From Sporisorium sorghi (taxonomy: Eukaryota > Basidiomycota > Ustilaginomycetes > Ustilaginales > Ustilaginaceae): a stretch of 28,118 nt of DNA. Positions 21,521 through 28,118 of this stretch are shown one piece after another. The notes under the pieces are model-generated. The model was not told the origin of the DNA, did no database searches, and saw nothing but the letters and a program-made list of their open reading frames with translations. The translations under genes and the position numbers were made by a program. The first letter of the stretch is position 1; every line of letters begins with the position of its first letter. Location: assembly GCA_023212695.1 (NCBI GenBank), contig JALCCG010000271.1, positions 1-28,118 of the forward strand, read 5' to 3'.

Positions 21521-22909
21521 CTACACGTCTTTCTGACCTCCCAGGTCTTCGGTCATGACCTTGATGTTCTGCTGGAGTATCTTGTAGAACGCGTTTGATT
21601 CCAGGCTTGCGGACGTCTCGAGTTGAGCGGATCCCAGGCGCTCGGTCTCAGAAGTCTCTTGTCCTGCTACAGCGGCGTGCGCATGCAGATGCATCGTCAG
21701 CGTCTGCAAGAAGACTTCCTTCAAGTACGCAAACGTGAAGCCCTCGGTGGAATCTGCCACAGCTTCACAAATCTCGTCGGTGAACACGATGGCCGGGGTG
21801 GTCTGCACCTTCTGCTGCCAGAACTGACAGTAGAGCAGCCGTTCCTGCCTCGAAGGCGGCTTGAAGTGGAACTTGCGATCGAAGCGCGATGGACGCTGCG
21901 TGATGCTGGTATCAAGTCGATCGATATGATTCGTAGACCCGATGATGAGCAGGCCATCGTTGTCTTCGAGGCCGTCCACTTCGTTGAGGAAGAAAGATCG
22001 AACATCGTCCTGCACCAGACTGTCAAGATCTTCGAAGATGAGCAATGCTGGAGAAACGGCGCGAGCTTTGGTGAAGATCTCACGAATGCTCCGTTCATCC
22101 GTGTGACAGCCAGCTCGGAAGCTCTTGACATAGAGGTTTGCGACGTTTCTGCGCCGGACGCTGTTCATCAAGGCTTTGATAGAGATCGTCTTGCCGCATC
22201 CGGGTGGGCCATGAAGGATGATGCCTCGCTTCCACGGAATGCTGTACTTGGAGTAAGTAGATCGCGAGTCGAAGAAAGACTCGACATCTTTGACGATGTC
22301 GGCCTTCATAGTCGGACTGATGATGACGTCGTCCCAAGATGCTTTGCACACTGCGTTGAAGAGCGCCTTGTTCTTCTCCCACTCCCCGTCGTCGTAGACG
22401 TAGATCTCGTCGTGGAGTGCCTCGGACCACGTACCGCAGGCCTTGATCAGCTTTTCCGTGTATGTGCAGCGACCGTCTTTGACGTTACTCTGATCGGTGA
22501 CGACTGCATAGTACTCGTGGGTCCAGTGATCTGCGATCCATCTGAACTTGTAGCACAGCACACACTGACCGCTCCATTCGTAGTCCCACTGAGCGAACCA
22601 GATCGTGTCGCGCACAGAGCCTTGGGGCTCATCCAGATAGCGTGCAGCGACCTTGTACGAGCGGATGGTGATAAAAGCATCGTCGCTATCGCTTAGGCGA
22701 GCTTTGGCGTGCCCTGCTTCAGCAAAACCGAGGAGATCACAATAATGCGCGTCGATCCAGGTAACACGGTCTGGTCGATGGATGTCCTTGAGCGCAGTCT
22801 GAAGAGCTACCTCGGCATTGATCAGTAGCCCTGATCCAAGTTGATGAAAAGCACGGAAGGCAGAGTTAACACCGGCGGCAGCAGGTGCTTCCACGTTGTC
22901 GTCGCCCAT
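21521..22909 (-). CDS. Bcs1-like AAA ATPase with uncharacterised N-terminal domain
   Basis: A 462-aa P-loop ATPase of the AAA group. The AAA module starts near 195 and has Walker A GPPGCGKT (234-241), Walker B-type LLIFEDLDSL (289-298), sensor 1 GSTNHIDRLD (324-333) and the arginine segment QRPSRFDRKF (338-347). The ED-x-D form of Walker B and the YSIPWKRGIILHGPPG lead-in resemble Bcs1-type ATPases, but there is no N-terminal membrane helix or Bcs1 import region. The N-terminal 190 residues contain a Trp-rich part (WFAQWDYEWSGQC, 104-116) that I do not recognise. Many basidiomycetes carry expanded sets of such Bcs1-like AAA proteins of unknown role, so mitochondrial complex III assembly should not be assumed. 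The start ATG at 22909 is the first in frame. The rvt gene lies upstream on the same strand. Confidence 0.88.
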   Translation of the reverse strand: MGDDNVEAPAAAGVNSAFRAFHQLGSGLLINAEVALQTALKDIHRPDRVTWIDAHYCDLLGFAEAGHAKARLSDSDDAFITIRSYKVAARYLDEPQGSVRDTIWFAQWDYEWSGQCVLCYKFRWIADHWTHEYYAVVTDQSNVKDGRCTYTEKLIKACGTWSEALHDEIYVYDDGEWEKNKALFNAVCKASWDDVIISPTMKADIVKDVESFFDSRSTYSKYSIPWKRGIILHGPPGCGKTISIKALMNSVRRRNVANLYVKSFRAGCHTDERSIREIFTKARAVSPALLIFEDLDSLVQDDVRSFFLNEVDGLEDNDGLLIIGSTNHIDRLDTSITQRPSRFDRKFHFKPPSRQERLLYCQFWQQKVQTTPAIVFTDEICEAVADSTEGFTFAYLKEVFLQTLTMHLHAHAAVAGQETSETERLGSAQLETSASLESNAFYKILQQNIKVMTEDLGGQKDV

Positions 22910-23202
22910 TGTCTCGAATCGACTTGGAGGTTTTGAATTTGGTCAGTGAAGAGGATAAGGATGGAGGATGCTGGAGTATCATGAACGAGTCTGGTCGTAG
23001 GGAGCACTGTATTTAAAGGACTTTGGCGTCCGTTGTTGGCATTCGTTGCAGAGTGCCTCCCTGTTTCCTACTGGTGGGGGCCCAAGGTTCTTTGGCAGCT
23101 TTCTCTGAGGACTGCTTTGGGAGGATCGAGCATTGAGAACCGTCATCACACCAGGAGCCTGCAAGCGATGCTGTTCGCGCTAATGCATGGCTTCAGACAG
23201 AT

Positions 23203-23256
23203 GACTCGAAATGACTCGAGATGACTGGATTGACTCGAGCTGCCTCGAGCTGACTC
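23203..23256. promoter_or_regulatory. Phased array of six TGACTC-type half-sites
   Basis: Hexamers start at 23203, 23212, 23222, 23231, 23241 and 23251, spaced 9 to 10 bp. Four are exact TGACTC, one is TGACTG and one TGCCTC. Most are followed by GA, so the unit resembles TGACTCGAG. The array is about 300-345 bp upstream of the AAA ATPase ATG. Confidence 0.7.
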
Positions 23257-23351
23257 GAACAAAAGCAACTCGTAACTTTCGATTCGCCCCGTCTCAATCG
23301 GCCGTGTCCTAGAGACAGCCAAACTAGCGCAACCGTAGGGTGTCAGACGGG

Positions 23352-23357
23352 TGACTC
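23352..23357. promoter_or_regulatory. Isolated TGACTC half-site
   Basis: A further TGACTCGG about 100 bp from the array, same orientation. Confidence 0.35.
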
Positions 23358-23601
23358 GGAGATGGCCTGCCAATCTGGATCTCGAACAGAGCGGCAAGAC
23401 GCGCTGGCGACGTAGCGTCAAGATCCATGATGGAGTCAAATTCGATGCTCAGTTGGTCGAGGCCTTTCGTGCATCACCGTCTCCTTCTGGTTGAACCATA
23501 AACCCACGCAGTAAGCTTGCATTTTGCACAGGCAGATAGGACTGTGCAACAACGAGGGCAACAAGGACGAAAAGGACAATGAGGACGCAGGGGACAGCGA
23601 G

Positions 23602-23608
23602 TGAGTCA
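23602..23608. promoter_or_regulatory. Palindromic TGAGTCA bZIP site
   Basis: An exact TGAGTCA, the optimal Gcn4/AP-1 7-mer, about 690 bp upstream of the AAA ATPase start. Confidence 0.5.
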
Positions 23609-23854
23609 ACTTTGACAAGCACAGAGCTCTGAGTTCGAGAAAGCCGCAAAGGGGCGTCGCAGGAACGAAGTGAACAATCATAGCACAATCACGCCCGTGC
23701 ACATGCACTGCGTCGTGACAGTGAAAAAGATCGCGCACCTACTACATATGCGACCGGAAGGCTGCCATTGATTGATGGGAACGTCGACGGCCGGCTGAGG
23801 AGAATGGAACAAGTCTGACCGACAACAAAGGGCCTTCTTCTCGTCGTAGGCATC

Positions 23855-26557
23855 TCAATTGTGCCATCGAATCTTTTCGGAGGAGAGGTAGCTGATGACG
23901 CCCATGGGCAAGGCGCCGGCCTGCGACATGACCAGCGAGCCATAGTAGTCGATGGTCTCGGCGCCATAGAGCTGCAAGATGCGCTTCCAGTAAAAAGGCG
24001 TGCAGGACTTGGTGGCCGCTTGCTGGTAAGCTTGCGCGCCGTCAACCCTATGTCCACCAAAGATGAGCTGCGCCGAGATATCCTCCTCGTTGCCCTTGAG
24101 GTCCTCCAATAGTGTGGTGTAGGCCTTGGAGAGCGCAGCTTCTGTCTCTTCGGCATTGGCCATAAAGTCTTGGAACGTCATGAAGGTATCCTCGCTGTGT
24201 GCGTCGGATCTGCCACCTCGCGATCTGTGCCGTAACACAGCCTTGTCCCATCGCTCGACCAATTGATCGAATCGCTCGCGCGCTCCGTGCCATGCCTTCT
24301 GCACGATTTCATGCGGGCTGTCCTGCTTCTTAACGAGCAGCTTGGAGTTGAGCTCCAGCAGAGGATTCTGCACGGCCAAGCCACCCAGTTCCGTGGGGAA
24401 ATAGATGAGACCGGCTTGCACACTCTGCTCCTCCTTACCGAAGCGCCCTTGGATCATGGCGGCGACGGTGTCCGTCAAGTTGGCATGACGGCCGCCGTTG
24501 ACCTGCAAGAGGCTTTGCTGAACCGTCTTGAAGGCACGCATGCAGATTCGGATATGCTCTAGGCCAAGGCACTGTGCTGGCTTGCCAAAATTGTTGACGA
24601 AAAAGCTACTCATGTAGCTGTTCCACACGCGCACCCAGGACATGACGCTGTCCGTAGCATCGAGCTGGACGCGCATCTCGTCGATGTGTTCCGTGAGCTG
24701 GGCCTGGTCGATGTCCCAGTGACCCTTGTCTGCCGAAAGAACGAGGAAGCCCCATCGAATCGGACGCCAAGGCAGAATGGGCTGCAACGCCTGACCTTCG
24801 TCCGTTTGACCAAGTGCAGGAACGCCTTCCCCATTCTCCTCCTTCAAAAGGGGAGACGGCGCACTCTGCAGCGTGCAAGCGGCCGTCTTTTCCATGTTGA
24901 GCTCGAGCCCTGCTTCTGCGCTGAACTTCTGCAAGGTTTTCCATGCCACGGCGCACTGGTCCTGCTGGCCCCAGAACCACAGATCATCATGGATCCGGTA
25001 CAGATAGCCTCCGTCGGTCGCCTGGTTGACCGCAAAGTCCAAGGCAACCAAGACTACCTCGCCAAACAGCGCGCTCAGCTGGTGCGCGATCGGCGTACCG
25101 CATCTTCTGTTTCGCTCGGCTTGGGCACAATCGGAAGCGAAGGAGATCAAGGGCGAGAGGAATTTGGCAAAGAAGTCCAACCATTTGCTTGGTAGGCCGA
25201 AGAACTTGAGCACGGTCAAGATGGTGGTGTGCGACAAGGAAGGGCCGAACCAACGAAAGTCGGATTGAAGCACGGTGAACTGGCCGTAGAGGTCACATTG
25301 GATCAGCTGCTCGGCGGTGATCATGCGTAAGAGCTGCTGCTTGATGTCGACAAAGGTCGATGGATAGCTGTCATCACCGTCGTTGTCCTCGCTGCCGTCG
25401 CCGTCGTTCTCGTAGCCTCTGCCCAACGACTTGCGCGAGATGGGCGAAATCGCCGACAGCCAAAATTTGTCTTTGTACTGTTTCCTTCGCAGGTGGCTGA
25501 GGCTGGCCATGCGCTCCGCCTCGATGCTCTCGTGGATGTGGTAGAACTTCTCGTTGCGCAAACGTTGCTCTTCCTTGGTGGGCTTGCGACCGGCACCGTG
25601 CTTCCATGTCTCTTCGAAGAATTGCCCGAACGCAGCGTGGAAGCTGTCGGACCACGCACTTCCAATGTGGGCCAGGAAGATGGCCTGGTAGACTTCCTCG
25701 TCCATGTAGACGCGGTACTTGCCGTTGATGTGCCGGCGCATGAATAGCTGTACACCGCCGTCGGCCCATTGCCACGACTCGAGATTTTCGAGGTCCTGGT
25801 TGAGGATGTCAGCGATCTCGCGCAAGACACTCTTGTGAGCTATCAGGTCGCGTAAGTTGGCCCGTTTGTCGCCGGCGTACAGGTCGTTGCGGAGCACTTC
25901 GTCGATGGTCTTTCGGACAGCGTCCTCGTCAAAGCGTGCAAAATGCTGGCTGTGGAACTCGATCTTCTCCCTGAAGTGTTCCAAGGCCGAAGAAGAGCCC
26001 ACCTTGAGTGGTTCCATCGCCGGAGCGAAAGTGCTGACGAGGAAAGCGGCGAGCTTCTCCTCCTCGACTGGGTCCTGGCGAAAAGCCAACTGTTCCCACT
26101 CTTGGCGCTGCTGGTGCAACGCTTCACGCGACGTCGTGTCCGCCTTCTCGGCGTCATCCTGCTTCCCTTTGTGGTCGTCGACCCATTCAGTCACCAAATG
26201 CCCATAGAGCATGGCATGGTCGATCTGCCGCGTGCGTTGGTCCAATACACGGTTCAACAACGTGCACCAGCCATGGATCATGGATGGGGTGATGGTACCG
26301 TCGTATTCAGCTTGCTGATTGAGTTCCGAGAGCAGCTTAGGCGACAGGTTGACATGGAACGGTGACTGGAAGCGAGTCTCTGCCTCGTCTAAGTTGTCAA
26401 AGATGGCCAACAGCGCCTCCAAAGTGTTTGAGGGCGTTGTGTCCGGTCCCCTCGCCGCTTCATCGCGTAGACGGGTCAGGCGATCCCTCTGTGCCCGTAG
26501 ATTGACCAACTTGCGATGAGTCACGTGTTGGAGTGTGCCAAAGATGTTGCTGGACAT
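23855..26557 (-). CDS. rvt: Reverse-transcriptase-related cellular gene of the rvt family
   Basis: A 900-aa intact protein without frameshift or intron. The N-terminus is helical and probably coiled (about 10-36, with HRKLVNLRAQRDRLTRLRDE). RT-like motifs are visible: motif A QSDFRWFGPSLSH with D433, a motif B equivalent RRCGTPIAHQLSALFGE (484-500), motif C YRIHDDLWFWG with D524 and D525, motif D AGLELNMEKTA (549-559) and a following PIRWGFLVL (599-607). An acidic loop (383-398) sits before motif A, where rvt proteins carry a large insertion. There is no RNase H, integrase, protease or endonuclease, which argues against a retrotransposon. Known rvt proteins are single-copy cellular RT relatives; the Neurospora protein polymerises NTPs and dNTPs, preferring NTPs. 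ATG 26557 (context ACCATGTCC) is preferred. An upstream ATG at 26923 would add 122 residues without recognisable features. The biological role is unknown. Confidence 0.88.
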   Translation of the reverse strand: MSSNIFGTLQHVTHRKLVNLRAQRDRLTRLRDEAARGPDTTPSNTLEALLAIFDNLDEAETRFQSPFHVNLSPKLLSELNQQAEYDGTITPSMIHGWCTLLNRVLDQRTRQIDHAMLYGHLVTEWVDDHKGKQDDAEKADTTSREALHQQRQEWEQLAFRQDPVEEEKLAAFLVSTFAPAMEPLKVGSSSALEHFREKIEFHSQHFARFDEDAVRKTIDEVLRNDLYAGDKRANLRDLIAHKSVLREIADILNQDLENLESWQWADGGVQLFMRRHINGKYRVYMDEEVYQAIFLAHIGSAWSDSFHAAFGQFFEETWKHGAGRKPTKEEQRLRNEKFYHIHESIEAERMASLSHLRRKQYKDKFWLSAISPISRKSLGRGYENDGDGSEDNDGDDSYPSTFVDIKQQLLRMITAEQLIQCDLYGQFTVLQSDFRWFGPSLSHTTILTVLKFFGLPSKWLDFFAKFLSPLISFASDCAQAERNRRCGTPIAHQLSALFGEVVLVALDFAVNQATDGGYLYRIHDDLWFWGQQDQCAVAWKTLQKFSAEAGLELNMEKTAACTLQSAPSPLLKEENGEGVPALGQTDEGQALQPILPWRPIRWGFLVLSADKGHWDIDQAQLTEHIDEMRVQLDATDSVMSWVRVWNSYMSSFFVNNFGKPAQCLGLEHIRICMRAFKTVQQSLLQVNGGRHANLTDTVAAMIQGRFGKEEQSVQAGLIYFPTELGGLAVQNPLLELNSKLLVKKQDSPHEIVQKAWHGARERFDQLVERWDKAVLRHRSRGGRSDAHSEDTFMTFQDFMANAEETEAALSKAYTTLLEDLKGNEEDISAQLIFGGHRVDGAQAYQQAATKSCTPFYWKRILQLYGAETIDYYGSLVMSQAGALPMGVISYLSSEKIRWHN

Positions 26558-26940
26558 GGTGATGAAATCCGAAGCGGAGACGACGGTAGGTGATGAACGA
26601 GAAGGGTAGAAGGTGGTTCGAGGACAGCAAGAGCAAGCTTTTTTGTACCCTGTGCAATCGAGTCGTTCGTGAACCCAAGCAAAGGCGACCGAAGCCGAGT
26701 GCATGTGCAGCGCCACTTCAGCAAACTCAGCCTTTGTGCTGCTTCGACTGTCCAAGAGCGCAAGAACATGCATCGAAGCGTCCAACGAGAGCAACTGAGC
26801 AGAGCACGACTTGTGCTTCTGTGTGCTCTTCCGCGGGATTTCGCGAATTTTGATCTGCGAGATGACTCGCGCTGAGCGGCCAAGTCGATGACTGGGTCGA
26901 GGCAGTCTGCACAGAACTGACATATGTCTACATGAATTGT
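26558..26940 (-). promoter_or_regulatory. rvt upstream region
   Basis: Minus-strand leader and proximal promoter of rvt. The frame stays open through it, but the residues look unconserved. A TGACTC word lies at 26862-26867, about 305 bp before the preferred ATG. The CG-rich composition gives way to the AT-richer repeat region near 26940. Confidence 0.4.
26862..26867. promoter_or_regulatory. TGACTC half-site upstream of rvt
   Basis: TGACTCGC in the rvt upstream region, the same hexamer as the array before the AAA gene. A single hexamer is weak evidence alone. Confidence 0.3.
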
Positions 26941-27354
26941 AAGGTTGCTGGTCACTAAGTTGAAAGGCTGCTGAGTGTCAAGGCTGAGGGCAGGGTCAAG
27001 GAAGCCAGGCTCGGGCCTTGATGATGGCCTGGCAACCTGCAACTGATCCATGTCATTGCAGAACAGCTGGTCATCACAAGGACAGTCAGGCCCCACCATT
27101 GGCTGCAACAATTGCTGATCCTGCTGTGTTGGGTCTTCAACAAGCAGATTGTTGCCAAGTGACATGATACCTGCAGCTGCTTGTTCTCTCTCTTGCCTGT
27201 CTGCTGCAGCCTGCAAGCAGTCTGCCTTTGACTGCAGCTCTTTGATCCTTTCTCTGGCCTGTGCCATGGTAATCATCCTGTCCTTTGAAAGCACCATCTG
27301 GTCTCCAGGCTTGGGTTTGCAGTGAGATGCCTTCTTCAATGCTTTCCTGATGTG
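26941..27354 (-). pseudogene. Possible transposase C-terminal remnant
   Basis: A minus-strand frame, open from a TGA at 27357-27355, reads KPKPGDQMVLSKDRMITMAQ followed by a helical Ala/Glu/Lys-rich segment (ARERIKELQSKADCLQAAA) and a Gln/Asp/Pro-rich tail. There is no ATG at the front (it begins at a TTG) and no catalytic domain. The basic-then-helical layout resembles the C-terminal tail of fungal pogo/Tc1-like DDE transposases, but this is a weak impression. The frame runs on without a stop into the rvt upstream region, so the true end is unclear. Confidence 0.25.
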
Positions 27355-27844
27355 TCAAGGATCACGTGCCTGGCTTCTGGGCTCATAGGTAAAACCGGCT
27401 AACCGAGCTCAGCGGACTCGAAAGTAGCATGCCTTTGTCTTCAAAGCCAACTGACCCTTGTGGTCACCTTGTTCAGAGGTAGCACAGCACGCTCTGACAG
27501 TGTTGTATAACTTGTGTACTCCTGTACAAAGCCCAGGTGACCTTGAGACTTGTAGTGAGAGCTGGTTGCTGACAGCAAAGGCTGCCGTTGTCAATGTCAA
27601 TAGAGAGGCTGGTGGCAGTTCCAGACTTGTGATTGGGGTGCCACTACGGTTGAGGTGCTGTATGATAGTGGCGGTTCTAGCTGTCGAGAGACTGACGATC
27701 ACATGAGCTATGTGTCATAGGAGATGCCTGCACACTGTAAGAAAGCTAGTCTCGAAGATAGAGCCGCCCTGCGTACAAAGTCGGCTCACTTCATAGACAA
27801 GCCAGTCTTGACTTCCAAGCCTGTCGAGGGCTGGGTTTGACTTT

Positions 27845-27946
27845 TGAGACACATCTGGCTCTGCTGGAAGGTGGGCCACTTGAAAATTCCAATTCAAATC
27901 TGAGACACTTCTGTATTTGCTGGCAAGACAGTCTGCTACAAAATTG
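27845..27946. repeat. Two diverged copies of a 46-bp direct repeat
   Basis: Copies at 27845-27890 and 27901-27946 are 56 bp apart. Both start TGAGACAC(A/T)TCTG, share TGCTGG in the middle and end in AAAATT, with many substitutions between. They lead directly into the 21-22-bp repeats. Confidence 0.6.
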
Positions 27947-27966
27947 AGTGAAATTTGTAGTCAGTG

Positions 27967-28055
27967 GCAAGGCAGGTTACTTCAAAAAGGAAGATGGTCA
28001 GATACAAATCCAAGATGGTCAACTACAAACTGGAAGATGGTCTGCTTCAACCTGC
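27967..28055. repeat. Degenerate 21-22-bp tandem repeat
   Basis: Units start at 27969, 27991, 28012 and 28034. The core is AAGATGGTCNNNTACAAA, with variants such as AAGGCAGGTTACTTCAAA. Related single units occur at 27868 and 27925. Read on the minus strand, parts give a heptad-like pattern with DHLP or AHLP, so it may be a decayed coding repeat. Confidence 0.65.
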
Positions 28056-28118
28056 ATGACAATTAACTACAATGGCCAAGTGCAGCTAGCTGAGGTGTGA
28101 ATGAATACAATTTGAAGA

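Larger units (their letters stand above)
22910..23854 (-). promoter_or_regulatory. Spacer between rvt and the AAA ATPase gene, rich in TGACTC sites
   Basis: This 945-bp interval is downstream of rvt and upstream of the AAA gene, both on the minus strand. No gene is supported in it. It holds an array of TGACTC half-sites, an isolated TGACTC and a palindromic TGAGTCA, all listed separately. It is therefore a good candidate promoter under a Gcn4/CPC1/AP-1-type bZIP factor. Confidence 0.5.
27355..28118. other. AT-richer, repeat-bearing right end, no intact gene
   Basis: Composition is visibly more AT-rich than the genes to the left, with scattered stops in all frames. It carries diverged direct repeats (separate entries). 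It probably belongs to a decayed mobile element or other repeated family, which would also explain why the sequence ends here. Confidence 0.4.

Noticed and set aside
21623..22696. 357-codon + frame opposite the AAA ATPase
   Set aside because: Antisense shadow of a clear AAA ATPase gene.
23855..26557. Interpretation of the RT-like gene as a LINE or LTR retrotransposon
   Set aside because: No endonuclease, RNase H, integrase, gag or LTR was seen, and motif C and downstream motifs fit the rvt cellular family better.

Overview
The window looks like nuclear DNA of a basidiomycete smut fungus (order Ustilaginales; genus not resolvable from sequence alone). Reasons: eukaryotic genes that are mostly intron-poor and moderately GC-rich, long pyrimidine-rich leaders before start codons, spliceosomal signals of fungal type in RPL11, an intron-containing tRNA-Ser, and long intergenic stretches full of microsatellites. 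One end begins with a pure A run and the other ends in AT-richer repeats, so it may be an entire contig broken at repeats.

Layout, left to right. 1-2274: no convincing gene; low-complexity tracts, then a CT-rich leader. 2275-4608 (+): NsdD-like GATA zinc-finger transcription factor, interrupted by one in-frame TAG that a 90-nt intron could remove. 4609-6917: no gene seen. 6918-8561 (+): divergent MFS sugar-porter-like protein. 8760-8877 (-): tRNA-Ser(UGA) with a 36-nt intron. 9479-10841 (-): ribosomal protein uL5 (RPL11), two exons, 835-nt intron. 10842-13615: gene-poor spacer with a perfect 16-bp inverted repeat around a TGAGTCA site and several tandem repeats. 13616-15991 (+): 791-aa mostly disordered protein with one compact conserved-looking block. 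17011-19020 (+): DED1/DDX3 DEAD-box helicase. 20436-21134 (+): Gtt1-like glutathione S-transferase. 21521-22909 (-): Bcs1-like AAA ATPase. 23855-26557 (-): a domesticated reverse-transcriptase-related gene of the rvt family. About 26940-28118: AT-richer, repeat-bearing DNA that looks like mobile-element remains.

Functionally most of the window is a housekeeping mixture: translation (RPL11, DED1, tRNA-Ser), transport, detoxification and transcriptional control. They do not form a pathway. The most interesting part is the right-hand third, where an intact rvt gene (an RT-like polymerase that is a cellular gene, not a transposon) lies upstream of an AAA ATPase on the same strand. The spacer between them holds a helically phased array of TGACTC half-sites plus a palindromic TGAGTCA, and rvt has its own TGACTC upstream. 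These motifs match the binding site of Gcn4/CPC1/AP-1 bZIP factors, which suggests, as inference only, joint stress or amino-acid-limitation control.
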